Shown: positions 46,457 to 55,311 of the stretch, one piece after another
Numbering within the stretch: position 1 is the first letter of the stretch
Layout of the letters: each line of letters begins with the position of its first letter
NCBI GenBank assembly: GCA_045565995.1
Contig: JBJLEF010000008.1
Location: forward strand, 62,001 to 126,000
DNA from: UBA721 sp002705165
Lineage (GTDB): Bacteria > Planctomycetota > Planctomycetia > Pirellulales > Pirellulaceae
Direction: 5' to 3'
Length of the DNA: 64,000 nucleotides
Program-made: the position numbers and the translations under genes
The notes under the pieces: model-generated
The model's input: the letters and a program-made list of their open reading frames with translations, nothing else
Database searches by the model: none
What the model was told of the DNA's origin: nothing

Positions 46457-47140
46457 CTATTTTACTAAAATCAGACGCGCCAGATCGATTGAAAGATTAA
46501 AATCTGGCCCGGAACCAACCGACAAACGCAATTGATCAACTTCCACCGAAAGAACTTCCAGAATCGTTCCGATCTCAATCCCCTTTTCCGTGAGCTCTTT
46601 GAGAAAGTCGGAAGACTGATCAAGTACTCTCACAACCTTCACCTCCGTTCCTACTTTGACAGCATCGAGCGATGTCCCGGTTGACATCAGAACCGTTCCA
46701 TCAGCTTTCGGGATTGGATCTCCGTGAGGATCAAAGTCCGGATAACCCAGAAACACCTCGATACGATCTACGAGAAGGTCGCTAACCGCATGCTCCATGT
46801 TTTCAGCTTCTTCGTGTACTTCATCCCAGGACAAATCCAGAGTTCGCACCAAAAACAATTCAATTAATCGATGACGCCGAAGAACTCGCAGTGCCAGTGC
46901 ATTTCCGGAAGCGGTGAGCCTCACACCTTCATAGGGCTGGTATGATGCCAATTCTGAATAAGACAAAGTCTTCATCATACTAGTAACCGTCCCTGGCAAA
47001 ACTCCAAGAGCTTTAGCAAGTTGCCCCGTTGCAGCAGGCTTATCCTGCTGCCGAGAACAAATCTCATAGATAGTCTTTACATAGTTTTCTATGGTAAGGC
47101 TAGGCAATCCAAATTTCTCCAATCGCGTCAAATCAGACAA
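46457..47140 (-). CDS. DtxR/MntR-family metal-dependent regulator
   Basis: A 227-residue regulator: an N-terminal winged helix (about 1-75, with ALGVLPGTVTSMMKTL), a metal-binding dimerisation domain (about 76-145, HEEAENMEHAVSD) and a C-terminal FeoA-like SH3 domain (about 150-227). It represses iron or manganese uptake genes when metal-bound. The start is a TTG at 47140 without a clear Shine-Dalgarno; a downstream TTG is possible. Divergent from mch, so it could share a control region, though no operator was recognised. Confidence 0.87.
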   Translation of the reverse strand: MSDLTRLEKFGLPSLTIENYVKTIYEICSRQQDKPAATGQLAKALGVLPGTVTSMMKTLSYSELASYQPYEGVRLTASGNALALRVLRRHRLIELFLVRTLDLSWDEVHEEAENMEHAVSDLLVDRIEVFLGYPDFDPHGDPIPKADGTVLMSTGTSLDAVKVGTEVKVVRVLDQSSDFLKELTEKGIEIGTILEVLSVEVDQLRLSVGSGPDFNLSIDLARLILVK

Positions 47141-47294
47141 TCTGTGGTAGAAGCTCTACAGTTGCTCCAATTTAAGATACACTCTTTTCAACAGGCTTGT
47201 TGTTTTCACGGAGAGGTTCCTGCCTAAATTCACGAAAAGCCTCGCAAGCCGCTATGATAATTGAACATAAGTTCCACAGTTACAGGAAAAAACG

Positions 47295-48242
47295 GTGAAT
47301 TTGAACGAGCGAGCGAAATACATAACCGACGCCCTGATTGATCTGGCAGACGACTTAAAAATTGGTACCTCCGTCAGTCCTGATGGGACAAGTCTCATTG
47401 ATCTGGGGGTTTCAGTAACCGGTGGCCTTGAAGCGGGACGATTATTGGCTGAAGTCTGTCTGGCGGGACTCGCCCACGTCTCCTATGTTCCCAGCTCGGA
47501 AATCTTTCCGACCACAACAGCCATCCAGATTGAGACGGATCACCCAATACAAGCCTGCATGGCGAGCCAGTATGCGGGCTGGCAGTTGGCAACTGACGAT
47601 TATTTCGGTATGGGAAGCGGCCCCATGCGGGCAGCCGCAGGTAAAGAAAAACTGTTTGCCGACATCGGATTCACTGAACAGGCCAGTCATGCTGTCGGAG
47701 CAATCGAGTCCGGAACCCCCCCCTCCGGATCTGTTTGCAGACTTATCGCTGATGCGTGTGGTATTACTCCCAACAACCTCACATTAGCATACGCTCCGAC
47801 AGCAAGCCTTGCCGGTTCGGTTCAGGTTGTGGCGAGATCACTCGAAACGGCTTTACATAAGATGCACGAACTGGGATTCGATCTGGCAAGGGTGCAATCC
47901 GGAACGGGACTAGCCCCCCTGCCACCCGTCGCGTCCGACGATCTGGTAGGTATTGGACGAACCAATGACGCCATCCTTTATGGAGGTGAAGTTTCCATAT
48001 GGGTCACCGGCGATGATGAAAGTATTACCGCCATCGGCAACAGGATTCCAAGTCTCGCGTCAAAGGATTACGGCAAACCCTTTCTCGAGATCTTCAAAGA
48101 ACATGATCACGACTTTTACAAGATCGACCCTTATCTATTCAGTCCTTCCGTGATTAACATTAGCAATCTTGAAACCGGTAGCTACTTTCGATTTGGCAAC
48201 TTCAACTCACGTGTCCTCGAACAATCATTTGGTCTCTCATAG
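47295..48242 (+). CDS. mch: Methenyltetrahydromethanopterin cyclohydrolase
   Basis: A 315-residue enzyme that interconverts methenyl- and formyl-tetrahydromethanopterin. The N-terminal region with DGTSLIDLGVSVTGGLEAG and later GSVQVVARSLETALHKM fit Mch. The GTG start at 47295 has AGGA eight bases upstream. In bacteria this belongs to the formaldehyde-oxidation or detoxification branch shared by methylotrophs and planctomycetes. The next gene is the ATP-grasp orf5, as in methylotroph clusters. fae, mtdB and fhc genes are not in the window. Confidence 0.92.
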   Translation: MNLNERAKYITDALIDLADDLKIGTSVSPDGTSLIDLGVSVTGGLEAGRLLAEVCLAGLAHVSYVPSSEIFPTTTAIQIETDHPIQACMASQYAGWQLATDDYFGMGSGPMRAAAGKEKLFADIGFTEQASHAVGAIESGTPPSGSVCRLIADACGITPNNLTLAYAPTASLAGSVQVVARSLETALHKMHELGFDLARVQSGTGLAPLPPVASDDLVGIGRTNDAILYGGEVSIWVTGDDESITAIGNRIPSLASKDYGKPFLEIFKEHDHDFYKIDPYLFSPSVINISNLETGSYFRFGNFNSRVLEQSFGLS

Positions 48243-48285
48243 AAATCCACCTGATTCCATCCTTTATTGAGATTAATCAACTCTC

Positions 48286-49182
48286 ATGAACATTGCAGTT
48301 CTTGGCAATCCGCACTCTTGGTACCTAGCTGACCTGCAGCGAGCAGCTCATGAGTACAGCGACCAACGCATCGAGTTTCAGCCCCTACCTTTTTCCACAA
48401 TTCAGGCCGGGATCAGAAACAACAAGGTTGGCGAACTCAGCTCTGCCGAACAAGCGTTTCACGAATTTGACTGCATCTTAGTACGGACCATGCCACCGGG
48501 GTCTCTGGAGCAAGTCATTTTCAGAATGAACGCCCTGCACTTGTTTGAACGCTCGGGCGGCCTTGTACTGAACTGCGCTCGATCCATCGAGATCGCCGTC
48601 GACAAGTACTTAAGCCTTGGATTACTTGCCGAGGCAAAGCTTCCCGTACCGGAAACTATTGTTTGCCAAACGGCGGAAGACGCTCTACTTGCCTATGAGC
48701 AATTAGGCGGTGACGTCGTCATCAAACCCGTCTTTGGGGGGGAAGGCCGCGGAATCACTCGACTTTCTGACCCCGCTCTGGCTGTCCGGGCCTTTCGGAT
48801 GCTCGAGCAATTAGAAGGTGTTATCTACTTGCAGAAATTTATTGCCCACGATGGCTCGGACGTTCGAGTCTTTGTACTTGGTGACGAAATATTCTGCATG
48901 CGGCGACAAAACCTTGACGACTGGCGTACAAATATTTCTCTGGGAGGTAAGGGACAACCCTATAAAGCCTCAGCAGAAGTCATTCAATTAGCACGACAGG
49001 CAGCGGCTGTGGTACAGGCTGAAATTGCAGGTGTCGATATCGTCTTTACTCCGGACGGGACTCCTGTCATTCTCGAAGTGAATGCCGTTCCCGGCTGGCG
49101 AGGACTCGCTGGCGTCACCGGCATCGACATCGGTTTGGAAGTCACTCGTTATTTAGCCGATCGAATCCACGCTCTTCTATAA
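48286..49182 (+). CDS. RimK-type ATP-grasp ligase of the C1 cluster (orf5)
   Basis: A 298-residue ATP-grasp protein. The ATP-grasp loop FGGEGRGITRL and the C-terminal metal motif ILEVNAVPGWRGLAGVTG are typical of RimK-like carboxylate-amine ligases. It lies 43 bp after mch. The same pair is conserved in Methylobacterium and planctomycete H4MPT clusters, where this product is called orf5. By analogy with MptN it may add glutamate to the pterin cofactor, but this is inference. Confidence 0.85.
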   Translation: MNIAVLGNPHSWYLADLQRAAHEYSDQRIEFQPLPFSTIQAGIRNNKVGELSSAEQAFHEFDCILVRTMPPGSLEQVIFRMNALHLFERSGGLVLNCARSIEIAVDKYLSLGLLAEAKLPVPETIVCQTAEDALLAYEQLGGDVVIKPVFGGEGRGITRLSDPALAVRAFRMLEQLEGVIYLQKFIAHDGSDVRVFVLGDEIFCMRRQNLDDWRTNISLGGKGQPYKASAEVIQLARQAAAVVQAEIAGVDIVFTPDGTPVILEVNAVPGWRGLAGVTGIDIGLEVTRYLADRIHALL

Positions 49183-49217
49183 CCATCGAGTTCCAAGGAA
49201 GTTAAAAATCAGTTCTC

Positions 49218-50882
49218 ATGAACGTCGCAGAATTCCTACAACTTCGGGCACAACAACAGCCAAATGCAATTGCCGTTGCGGAACCCATTCAAGGGCGTTG
49301 GCGAAACCGCAACCTCCCTTTAGAAAAACGGTACCACTGTCTGACATTTCAAGAACTTGACGAAGATAGCTCCAGGCTGGCAGCAGGTCTCCATGCAATG
49401 CAGGTCGAGCAAGGCTCGCGACTAGCCTTGATGATCCCGCCAAGTTGTGAATTTATCTCCTGGGTATTCGCCTTGTTCAAAGCGGGCATGATTACTGTTC
49501 TCATCGACCCCGGAATGGGGCGAAAAAACATAATTAACAGCCTGCAACGTGTTGAAACGGAAGGGTTTATTGGTATCAGTAAAGTACAGGCTGTTCGCAC
49601 TATCCTGCGGCACAAATTCCCGACAGCGAAAAAAAATGTGACCGTGGGGCGACGGTGGTTTTGGGGGGGACCAACTTCACAGAAGCTAAGGCGAACACCT
49701 CTTGATAATTTCGAACTGTTCAAACCACAGGCTACCGACCCGGCAGCCATTATTTTCACAACCGGCAGTACCGGGCCCCCCAAAGGTGTCCATTACTGCC
49801 ATCAAAACTTTTACCATCAGGTTTTGCAAATACAAGAACAATATCAGATAGAACCTGGGGAACGGGACTTACCTGCCTTCCCACTGTTTGGACTGTTCAA
49901 TGCTGCCATGGGTGTTACGACAATCCTGCCGGAGATGGATCCTACCAAACCTGCTCTGGTTACCCCTCAAAACATCATTATGCCCATTCAGGATTGGGAA
50001 GTTACTCAATCTTTCGGCTCCCCAGCGCTTTGGGAAACGGTCGGGCGTTATTGCTCTGAGCATGACGTTACGATGCCATCACTAAAGAGAATCCTATCGG
50101 CTGGCGCGCCGGTACCACCGCGAGTATTGCAACGCATGCGTGATGCGATGGCCAGTGATGGGGATATGCATACTCCTTATGGTGCAACAGAGTCTTTACC
50201 TGTGGCAACGATCAGCGCCTCCGAAGTACTAAGCGAAACCGCTGAAAAGACCGACGCTGGACATGGGACCTGCGTCGGTGCAAACTTCTCCGGCATCGAA
50301 TGGAAGGTCATTAAAATTCGTGATGACGAACTAAGGGACATCGAAGATACCATCGAATTGGTCCCTGGCGAAATCGGCGAATTAATCGTTCGTGGTCCGG
50401 TGGTAACCTCTCATTACGTGACGCATGAAAAAGAAACTCGATTGCACAAAATTAAAGATGGCAGCGGGTTTTGGCATCGCATGGGCGACGTGGGTTACTT
50501 TGATCAAACCGGACGCTTTTGGTTTTGCGGTCGGAAATCTCATCGAGTCCAGTTGCCGCAAAAAACACTGTTCACCATTCCCACCGAAGCACTCATCAAC
50601 CTACACCCCCGTATTTATCGCAGCGCCGTTGTTCAAGTTGACAATCAAGGAATCTCAGAAGCTGCTATCGTGGTCGAATGCTGGCCCGACAGTAAACCAA
50701 GTTCCCCCACCGATAAAGAACAACTCTTAAGCGAACTGAAGCAATTGGCGTCGGAAAACGATTTAACCTCAGTGATTACTCATTTCCTGGTGCGCGATGC
50801 ATTACCGGTCGACATTCGCCATAACGCCAAGATATTCCGTGAAAAAATTTCCGTTTGGGCTCAGAAAAAACTTGGCCTGTAG
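49218..50882 (+). CDS. oleC: OleC-like beta-lactone synthetase / acyl-AMP ligase
   Basis: A 554-residue ANL-superfamily enzyme. The P-loop IIFTTGSTGPPKG is at 178-190, YGATE at 321-325, and the C-terminal lysine region HNAKIFREK near 540. The segment DLPAFPLFGLFNAAMG (217-232) and SAGAPVPPRVL (294-304) match OleC of olefin biosynthesis better than ordinary fatty-acyl-CoA ligases. OleC turns a beta-hydroxy acid into a beta-lactone, which OleB then opens to an olefin. Neither oleA nor oleB is adjacent; an OleD-like gene is two genes downstream. A fatty-acid-CoA ligase is the alternative. Confidence 0.82.
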   Translation: MNVAEFLQLRAQQQPNAIAVAEPIQGRWRNRNLPLEKRYHCLTFQELDEDSSRLAAGLHAMQVEQGSRLALMIPPSCEFISWVFALFKAGMITVLIDPGMGRKNIINSLQRVETEGFIGISKVQAVRTILRHKFPTAKKNVTVGRRWFWGGPTSQKLRRTPLDNFELFKPQATDPAAIIFTTGSTGPPKGVHYCHQNFYHQVLQIQEQYQIEPGERDLPAFPLFGLFNAAMGVTTILPEMDPTKPALVTPQNIIMPIQDWEVTQSFGSPALWETVGRYCSEHDVTMPSLKRILSAGAPVPPRVLQRMRDAMASDGDMHTPYGATESLPVATISASEVLSETAEKTDAGHGTCVGANFSGIEWKVIKIRDDELRDIEDTIELVPGEIGELIVRGPVVTSHYVTHEKETRLHKIKDGSGFWHRMGDVGYFDQTGRFWFCGRKSHRVQLPQKTLFTIPTEALINLHPRIYRSAVVQVDNQGISEAAIVVECWPDSKPSSPTDKEQLLSELKQLASENDLTSVITHFLVRDALPVDIRHNAKIFREKISVWAQKKLGL

Positions 50883-51035
50883 TCATCGTAAGTGAAAACA
50901 GCGTTGGAATTTAAGGGTGGATTCCCCGATAATAAATAACAGCTATAAAAAACACTAAGCACACAACATTCTGGAGCTTAGTACCTAACCATCACCATGA
51001 CTTAGAAGAGAACCTTGGAAAATTAAAGGAACCGT

Positions 51036-52403
51036 ATGGCTTCAAAGTGGTACTACCGGGTTGGCGACGAGAAACAAGGGCCAATCGAATCCAAAGCCCT
51101 AAAACTGCTGGCAGAGGTAGGGCAGATCACTCCCAATACCCTCGTACAAAAAGAGGGAGCGAAAAGCTGGGCAGAAGCTTCCCGTGTAAACGGGCTCTTT
51201 GAACCAAAGCAATCCGATTCCGTAACCGCTCCGCCCGTCCTTGACAACTCAAATCAAGACGAAGCCCCTGACATCCCAGTAGCAACTGAATATGCCTATA
51301 AAGTGGCTCCAGACGCCCCTTTGATGCCACAAGGCCAAGAAGGCACAACTGTCACCGTAAACGTGGATAACGAAAGTCACAAACGGCAAAGAAAAAGCAC
51401 CCTGCCACTCATCTTTACCGTGGTAGGTATTTTCGTAGTCCTAGGACTAGGTAGTGTTTTCTACTATCACTTCGAAACAAAGACGACCATTCCAATACAG
51501 GGATCAGCCCAAGCCCCTGACACGAAACAAACACCCTCCACTCTAAAATCCAAGCCGACCCCGCCCGAAGAACTGGTATTTCTAGGAATTCGTTCCTACA
51601 GTGATGGCTCCAAATCCCGTACACGCCTTGCTAATAATAAAGTCCAGATGCGCATTACCGAAGTGTGGCTGGCGAAGTCTGAAGAAACAGTTGACGGAAT
51701 CGCAATACCGCCAGAGTTTGCGATACATGTATTACTGGAAACAGAAAACCTAAATACCAATGACGAATTCATACTTAACAGAGAATCGGCTGTCAGGTTC
51801 GATACCGATTCTCTGAATCCTTATACACCGCTCGCCAGAAATGGAACTGACCAATTCCTTACGTCAACAGAGGCTCTCAGTACACGAACCATACCTGCGG
51901 GAGGGAAAGTTGTTGAGAAACTGTCGTTTACTATGGATTCAGATCAACTTGAGGATTTCAAACTGGCAGTTCCCTTGGCGTGGTTCCGCCAAACCGGATA
52001 CATGGGTTACAGCATTCCAAACGTTATGGTTGGCCATGATTCGGCTGAAGTAACAGTTGCTCAAACCCCTGATTCACCTTTGGCCGATCCGGCCACCAGT
52101 ATCGAAGAGAATTCAGATAACGCTATCCGTAGTCAGACAACACCAGAAACCCCTGTATCTGATAAGGCTGCCGCAGGCGAAGAATCAGTCAAAAAGAAGA
52201 ATGGTCAGTTGCCACCGCCACCTGACTTTGGTATCCCCACCAAGCCAACTGGGAAGAACGGTGATCAACCTGAAGATATCAAATCGCTTCAAAACAGTAT
52301 CAAATCCAGTGTGAATTCGACTAACACCAATCAAGAAGTGGAAGATGAGCGACCTGCGAATTCAGCAGAACCACCTCCTTCTGCCGAACCCATCTTTAAG
52401 TAA
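51036..52403 (+). CDS. GYF-domain single-pass membrane protein
   Basis: A 455-residue protein. The N-terminus (about 1-58) is a GYF_2 domain (WYYRVGDEKQGPI), which binds proline-rich peptides. A charged linker leads to one membrane helix (about 126-150), then a Pro-rich spacer and a beta domain (about 180-335), and a disordered tail rich in Pro and Ser. The C-terminal half probably faces the periplasm. AAAGGA precedes the ATG. It separates oleC from oleD; whether it serves them is unknown. Confidence 0.68.
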   Translation: MASKWYYRVGDEKQGPIESKALKLLAEVGQITPNTLVQKEGAKSWAEASRVNGLFEPKQSDSVTAPPVLDNSNQDEAPDIPVATEYAYKVAPDAPLMPQGQEGTTVTVNVDNESHKRQRKSTLPLIFTVVGIFVVLGLGSVFYYHFETKTTIPIQGSAQAPDTKQTPSTLKSKPTPPEELVFLGIRSYSDGSKSRTRLANNKVQMRITEVWLAKSEETVDGIAIPPEFAIHVLLETENLNTNDEFILNRESAVRFDTDSLNPYTPLARNGTDQFLTSTEALSTRTIPAGGKVVEKLSFTMDSDQLEDFKLAVPLAWFRQTGYMGYSIPNVMVGHDSAEVTVAQTPDSPLADPATSIEENSDNAIRSQTTPETPVSDKAAAGEESVKKKNGQLPPPPDFGIPTKPTGKNGDQPEDIKSLQNSIKSSVNSTNTNQEVEDERPANSAEPPPSAEPIFK

Positions 52404-52415
52404 GGGTGCTAGTTA

Positions 52416-53405
52416 GTGAACGTTCTTATCACCGGAGCGGGTGGTTTCCTTGGTAGCCACATCGCTCTTCAGTTACTGGACGCCGGACATGTGGTCCGAG
52501 GTTTTAGTCGAGGTACTTACCCAACACTGGAAGCTTTAGGCGTCAACTGGGTGCAGGGTGACTTGCGTAAACAGAGGGATGTATCTAAGGCTTGTGAGGG
52601 AATGGATGCGGTCATTCATACAGCAGCCGTTCCTGGCATCTGGGGTTCTTGGAAGATGTATTACGGAATTAATACGCTAGGCACCGCCAATATAATCCGG
52701 GCGGTTCAGCAACACGACATCCCCTATCTGGTGTATACGAGTAGTCCGAGTGTGGTTTTTGACGGCAAAGATCAATCAGGCATCTCTGAAGAGGTTCCCT
52801 ATCCGAAAACATGGCTCTGTCATTACCCTCACAGCAAAGCGCTGGCCGAACAGCAAATACTTGCCGCCAATGTTGACGGGCAACTGGCGACCTGTGCTTT
52901 ACGTCCTCACCTCATTTGGGGCGAAGACGATCCTCACTTAATTCCGCGACTTATTGCCCGGGGGCGCACCCGAAAATTAAGAATCATTGGTAACGGAAAC
53001 AATCTGATCGACATGGTTCACGTTGAGAATGCGGCCCACGCTCATTTATGTGCACTCACCGCATTGCAGGTCACCCCTAAGTCCCGAGGACGGGCATACT
53101 GGATTTCGCAACAAACGCCTGTGAATTGCTGGGAATGGATCAACGAAATACTAGACTTTGCCGGTGTCGAACCTATCACCAAACGGATCGGCTTTAGGAC
53201 AGCATATCGAGTCGGAGCAATACTCGAATATATGTACAAATCGCTGGGAATTAAATCCGAGCCCCGAATGACCCGTTTTCTGGCACTGCAACTTTCGGCT
53301 GACCACTATTTTGACAACACACTAGCCCAAAACGTCTTAGGATATCGCCCAAAACTTTCGACGGCAGATGCCATGGCCGAACTCAAAACTGCTTTAAGCT
53401 CCTAA
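52416..53405 (+). CDS. oleD: OleD-like NAD(P)-dependent reductase
   Basis: A 329-residue extended short-chain dehydrogenase of the 3beta-HSD type. The Rossmann motif GAGGFLG is at 7-13, the catalytic Tyr137 and Lys141 are in YPHSK, and SSPS (109-112) supplies the Ser. It matches OleD, which reduces the beta-keto acid made by OleA to a beta-hydroxy acid. It starts with GTG at 52416, 12 bp after the GYF gene. A generic NAD-dependent epimerase is the fallback. Confidence 0.78.
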   Translation: MNVLITGAGGFLGSHIALQLLDAGHVVRGFSRGTYPTLEALGVNWVQGDLRKQRDVSKACEGMDAVIHTAAVPGIWGSWKMYYGINTLGTANIIRAVQQHDIPYLVYTSSPSVVFDGKDQSGISEEVPYPKTWLCHYPHSKALAEQQILAANVDGQLATCALRPHLIWGEDDPHLIPRLIARGRTRKLRIIGNGNNLIDMVHVENAAHAHLCALTALQVTPKSRGRAYWISQQTPVNCWEWINEILDFAGVEPITKRIGFRTAYRVGAILEYMYKSLGIKSEPRMTRFLALQLSADHYFDNTLAQNVLGYRPKLSTADAMAELKTALSS

Positions 53406-53523
53406 CATCCGATTTGACCGGCGGATTGCATCGCTGACCTGCTTGCAAAAGGACGGTCGCGCCTATATTTTTAATATTCTAGACCTTCGAGTACATACCA
53501 TCGAAAGACATACGTACACGCTT

Positions 53524-54789
53524 ATGGCCCTTACGCATCATCAATATACACCTCCAGCCCTACCACGAATTGTCCTGACAGGCATTGGTTTAACCTCGCC
53601 AAACGCAAACGACTTGGCCAGTCACCGCTCCAGCCTATTAGCGGGAAAAAGTGGAGTGCAGGATTATGAAATTCGTTATGTGGGAAAAACGCTGGCCGGC
53701 ATCTGTAATTACGATGCATTGAAGTACCAGAATCGTCGTGAAATCCGAAGAGGAACAAGAGCCGGCAGTATTGCCATCTACAGTTGCAACGAAGCCGTAG
53801 TGCAAAGTGGTATTGATTGGGAAAGTATCGACAAGTCTCGAGTCGGCGTCTATCTCGGCATTACCGAACATGGGAACGTCGAAACAGAAAACGAAGTCTA
53901 CGAACTAAGCCAGTTCGATTACGACGTGAGTGTCTGGAATCACTTCCATAATCCCCGCACCGTTGCCAATAACTCTGCCGGTGAAGCGGCACTGAACATG
54001 GGCATCACAGGTCCACATTACACTTTGGGGGCTGCCTGTGCTGCTGGAAATAGCAGCCTGATTCAGGGCGCCCAAATGCTCCAGTTAGGTCAGTGCGACC
54101 TGGCATTGGCCGGAGGAGTGTCCGAGTCCATTCATACCTTTGGCATCTTTGCAAGTTTCAAAAGCCAGGGAGCTCTGGCTGAGCATTCCGACCCCTCTAT
54201 CGCTTCACGCCCATTTGATGTGGACCGTAATGGAATCGTGGTTTCTGAAGGCGGTTGTGTTTATACACTAGAGCGACTTGAGGATGCTTTAGCCCGAGGA
54301 GCTACTATCTATGGCGAAATCGTCGGACACAGCATCAACACCGATGCCACGGATTTCGTCCTTCCCAACCCGGAGCGTCAGTCTCAGTGTATTAAACTCG
54401 CTTTAAACATGGCCGGCATTACTCCGCAGGACATCGATATTCTCAGTACACATGCCACGGGAACAATCAGCGGCGACATCCAGGAAATAAGCGCCCTACG
54501 GAAAGTCTTCGACGACAATTGCAAAGTAAGTATCAATAATACGAAAAGCTTTATTGGTCACTGTATGGGAGCGGCCGGAGCCTTAGAGCTAGCTGGTAAC
54601 CTCCCCTCTTTTGATGACAATATTTGCCATCCGACCATTAACGTCGACAATCTTGACGAAGAATGTGCTATTCGGGGGCTGGTCCTAAATGAAGCCAAGC
54701 AACTCGAGAACGTTGAATATATCGTAAACAACTCGTTTGGCATGCTTGGTATCAACTCAACCGTCGTCATTCGCAAATTCAGCGCGTAA
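53524..54789 (+). CDS. Beta-ketoacyl synthase (FabF-type)
   Basis: A ketosynthase of 421 residues from the ATG at 53524; a TTG at 53443 would give an extra tail. The active-site Cys172 lies in AACAAG, with His310 in THATGT, Lys341, and His346 in IGHCMGAAG, so all condensing residues are present. It lengthens acyl-ACP by two carbons. A dedicated ACP, dehydratase and enoyl reductase follow, so it likely works in a specialised chain rather than housekeeping synthesis. A -10-like TATATT at 53464-53469 with TTGCAA (15-base gap) is a weak promoter candidate. Confidence 0.88.
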   Translation: MALTHHQYTPPALPRIVLTGIGLTSPNANDLASHRSSLLAGKSGVQDYEIRYVGKTLAGICNYDALKYQNRREIRRGTRAGSIAIYSCNEAVVQSGIDWESIDKSRVGVYLGITEHGNVETENEVYELSQFDYDVSVWNHFHNPRTVANNSAGEAALNMGITGPHYTLGAACAAGNSSLIQGAQMLQLGQCDLALAGGVSESIHTFGIFASFKSQGALAEHSDPSIASRPFDVDRNGIVVSEGGCVYTLERLEDALARGATIYGEIVGHSINTDATDFVLPNPERQSQCIKLALNMAGITPQDIDILSTHATGTISGDIQEISALRKVFDDNCKVSINNTKSFIGHCMGAAGALELAGNLPSFDDNICHPTINVDNLDEECAIRGLVLNEAKQLENVEYIVNNSFGMLGINSTVVIRKFSA

Positions 54790-54809
54790 AACGGGTGGCT
54801 GTTCTAGCG

Positions 54810-54831
54810 ATGAACCCAACGGGCATTTTTT
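54810..54831 (+). terminator. Weak terminator-like hairpin after the ketosynthase
   Basis: An ATG/CAT plus CCC/GGG stem with a 2-base bulge and a 3-base loop is followed by six T, 20 bases past the stop. It is short and may be incidental; if real it would separate the ketosynthase transcript from the ACP. Confidence 0.3.
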
Positions 54832-54991
54832 CCTACAAAGCTAGCCAGTACGACCCCAGAAACCGCTGGCGAACTCTCTTTGCTTTTCCTAGTGGGATGC
54901 TTCCGGGGCGATAAGCACCAGGCAAACTAGAAACTCACACATCCACCACTATGTTTTATTGTCAAAACACTGTAAGTTTATACTTTATCCA

Positions 54992-55011
54992 CAGGACATT
55001 TACATGTCCTG
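54992..55011. promoter_or_regulatory. Inverted repeat upstream of the ACP gene
   Basis: A perfect 8-bp inverted repeat (CAGGACAT, 4-base spacer, ATGTCCTG) lies just before the possible ATG at 55018 and 39 bases before the ATG at 55051. It could be an operator or an mRNA hairpin covering the start region. No known regulator site is recognised. Confidence 0.4.
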
Positions 55012-55050
55012 TTATTGATGATTCACAATAGAGCTTGGAGCTATTCAGGA

Positions 55051-55311
55051 ATGACACCTGCAGGAATACGTGCTGCCGTTATCGATATTTTGGAAACGAT
55101 CGCCCCTGATGAAGATCTAACCAATCTGGATGATGCCAAAGAATTTCGTGACCAGATGGAATTGGACAGTATGGACTTTCTCGACATCGTAATGGAACTT
55201 CGTAAGCGTTATCGCGTTCAGGTACCTGAAGAAGATTACGGAAACCTGGTAAGCATGGCTTCTACGGTCAGTTACCTCGAACCCAAAATGGTAGATATCC
55301 CGGAAGAGTAG
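55051..55311 (+). CDS. Acyl carrier protein
   Basis: An 86-residue ACP from the ATG at 55051 (AGGA is immediately next to it); a start at 55018 would add 11 residues. The phosphopantetheine serine is Ser40 in ELDSMDFLD, and the acidic four-helix pattern is clear. The sequence around it, with DSM rather than DSL, differs from housekeeping AcpP. It lies between a ketosynthase and CrtI-like flavoenzymes, so it probably carries the chain of this cluster. Its stop TAG shares one base with the GTG of the next gene. Confidence 0.88.
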   Translation: MTPAGIRAAVIDILETIAPDEDLTNLDDAKEFRDQMELDSMDFLDIVMELRKRYRVQVPEEDYGNLVSMASTVSYLEPKMVDIPEE

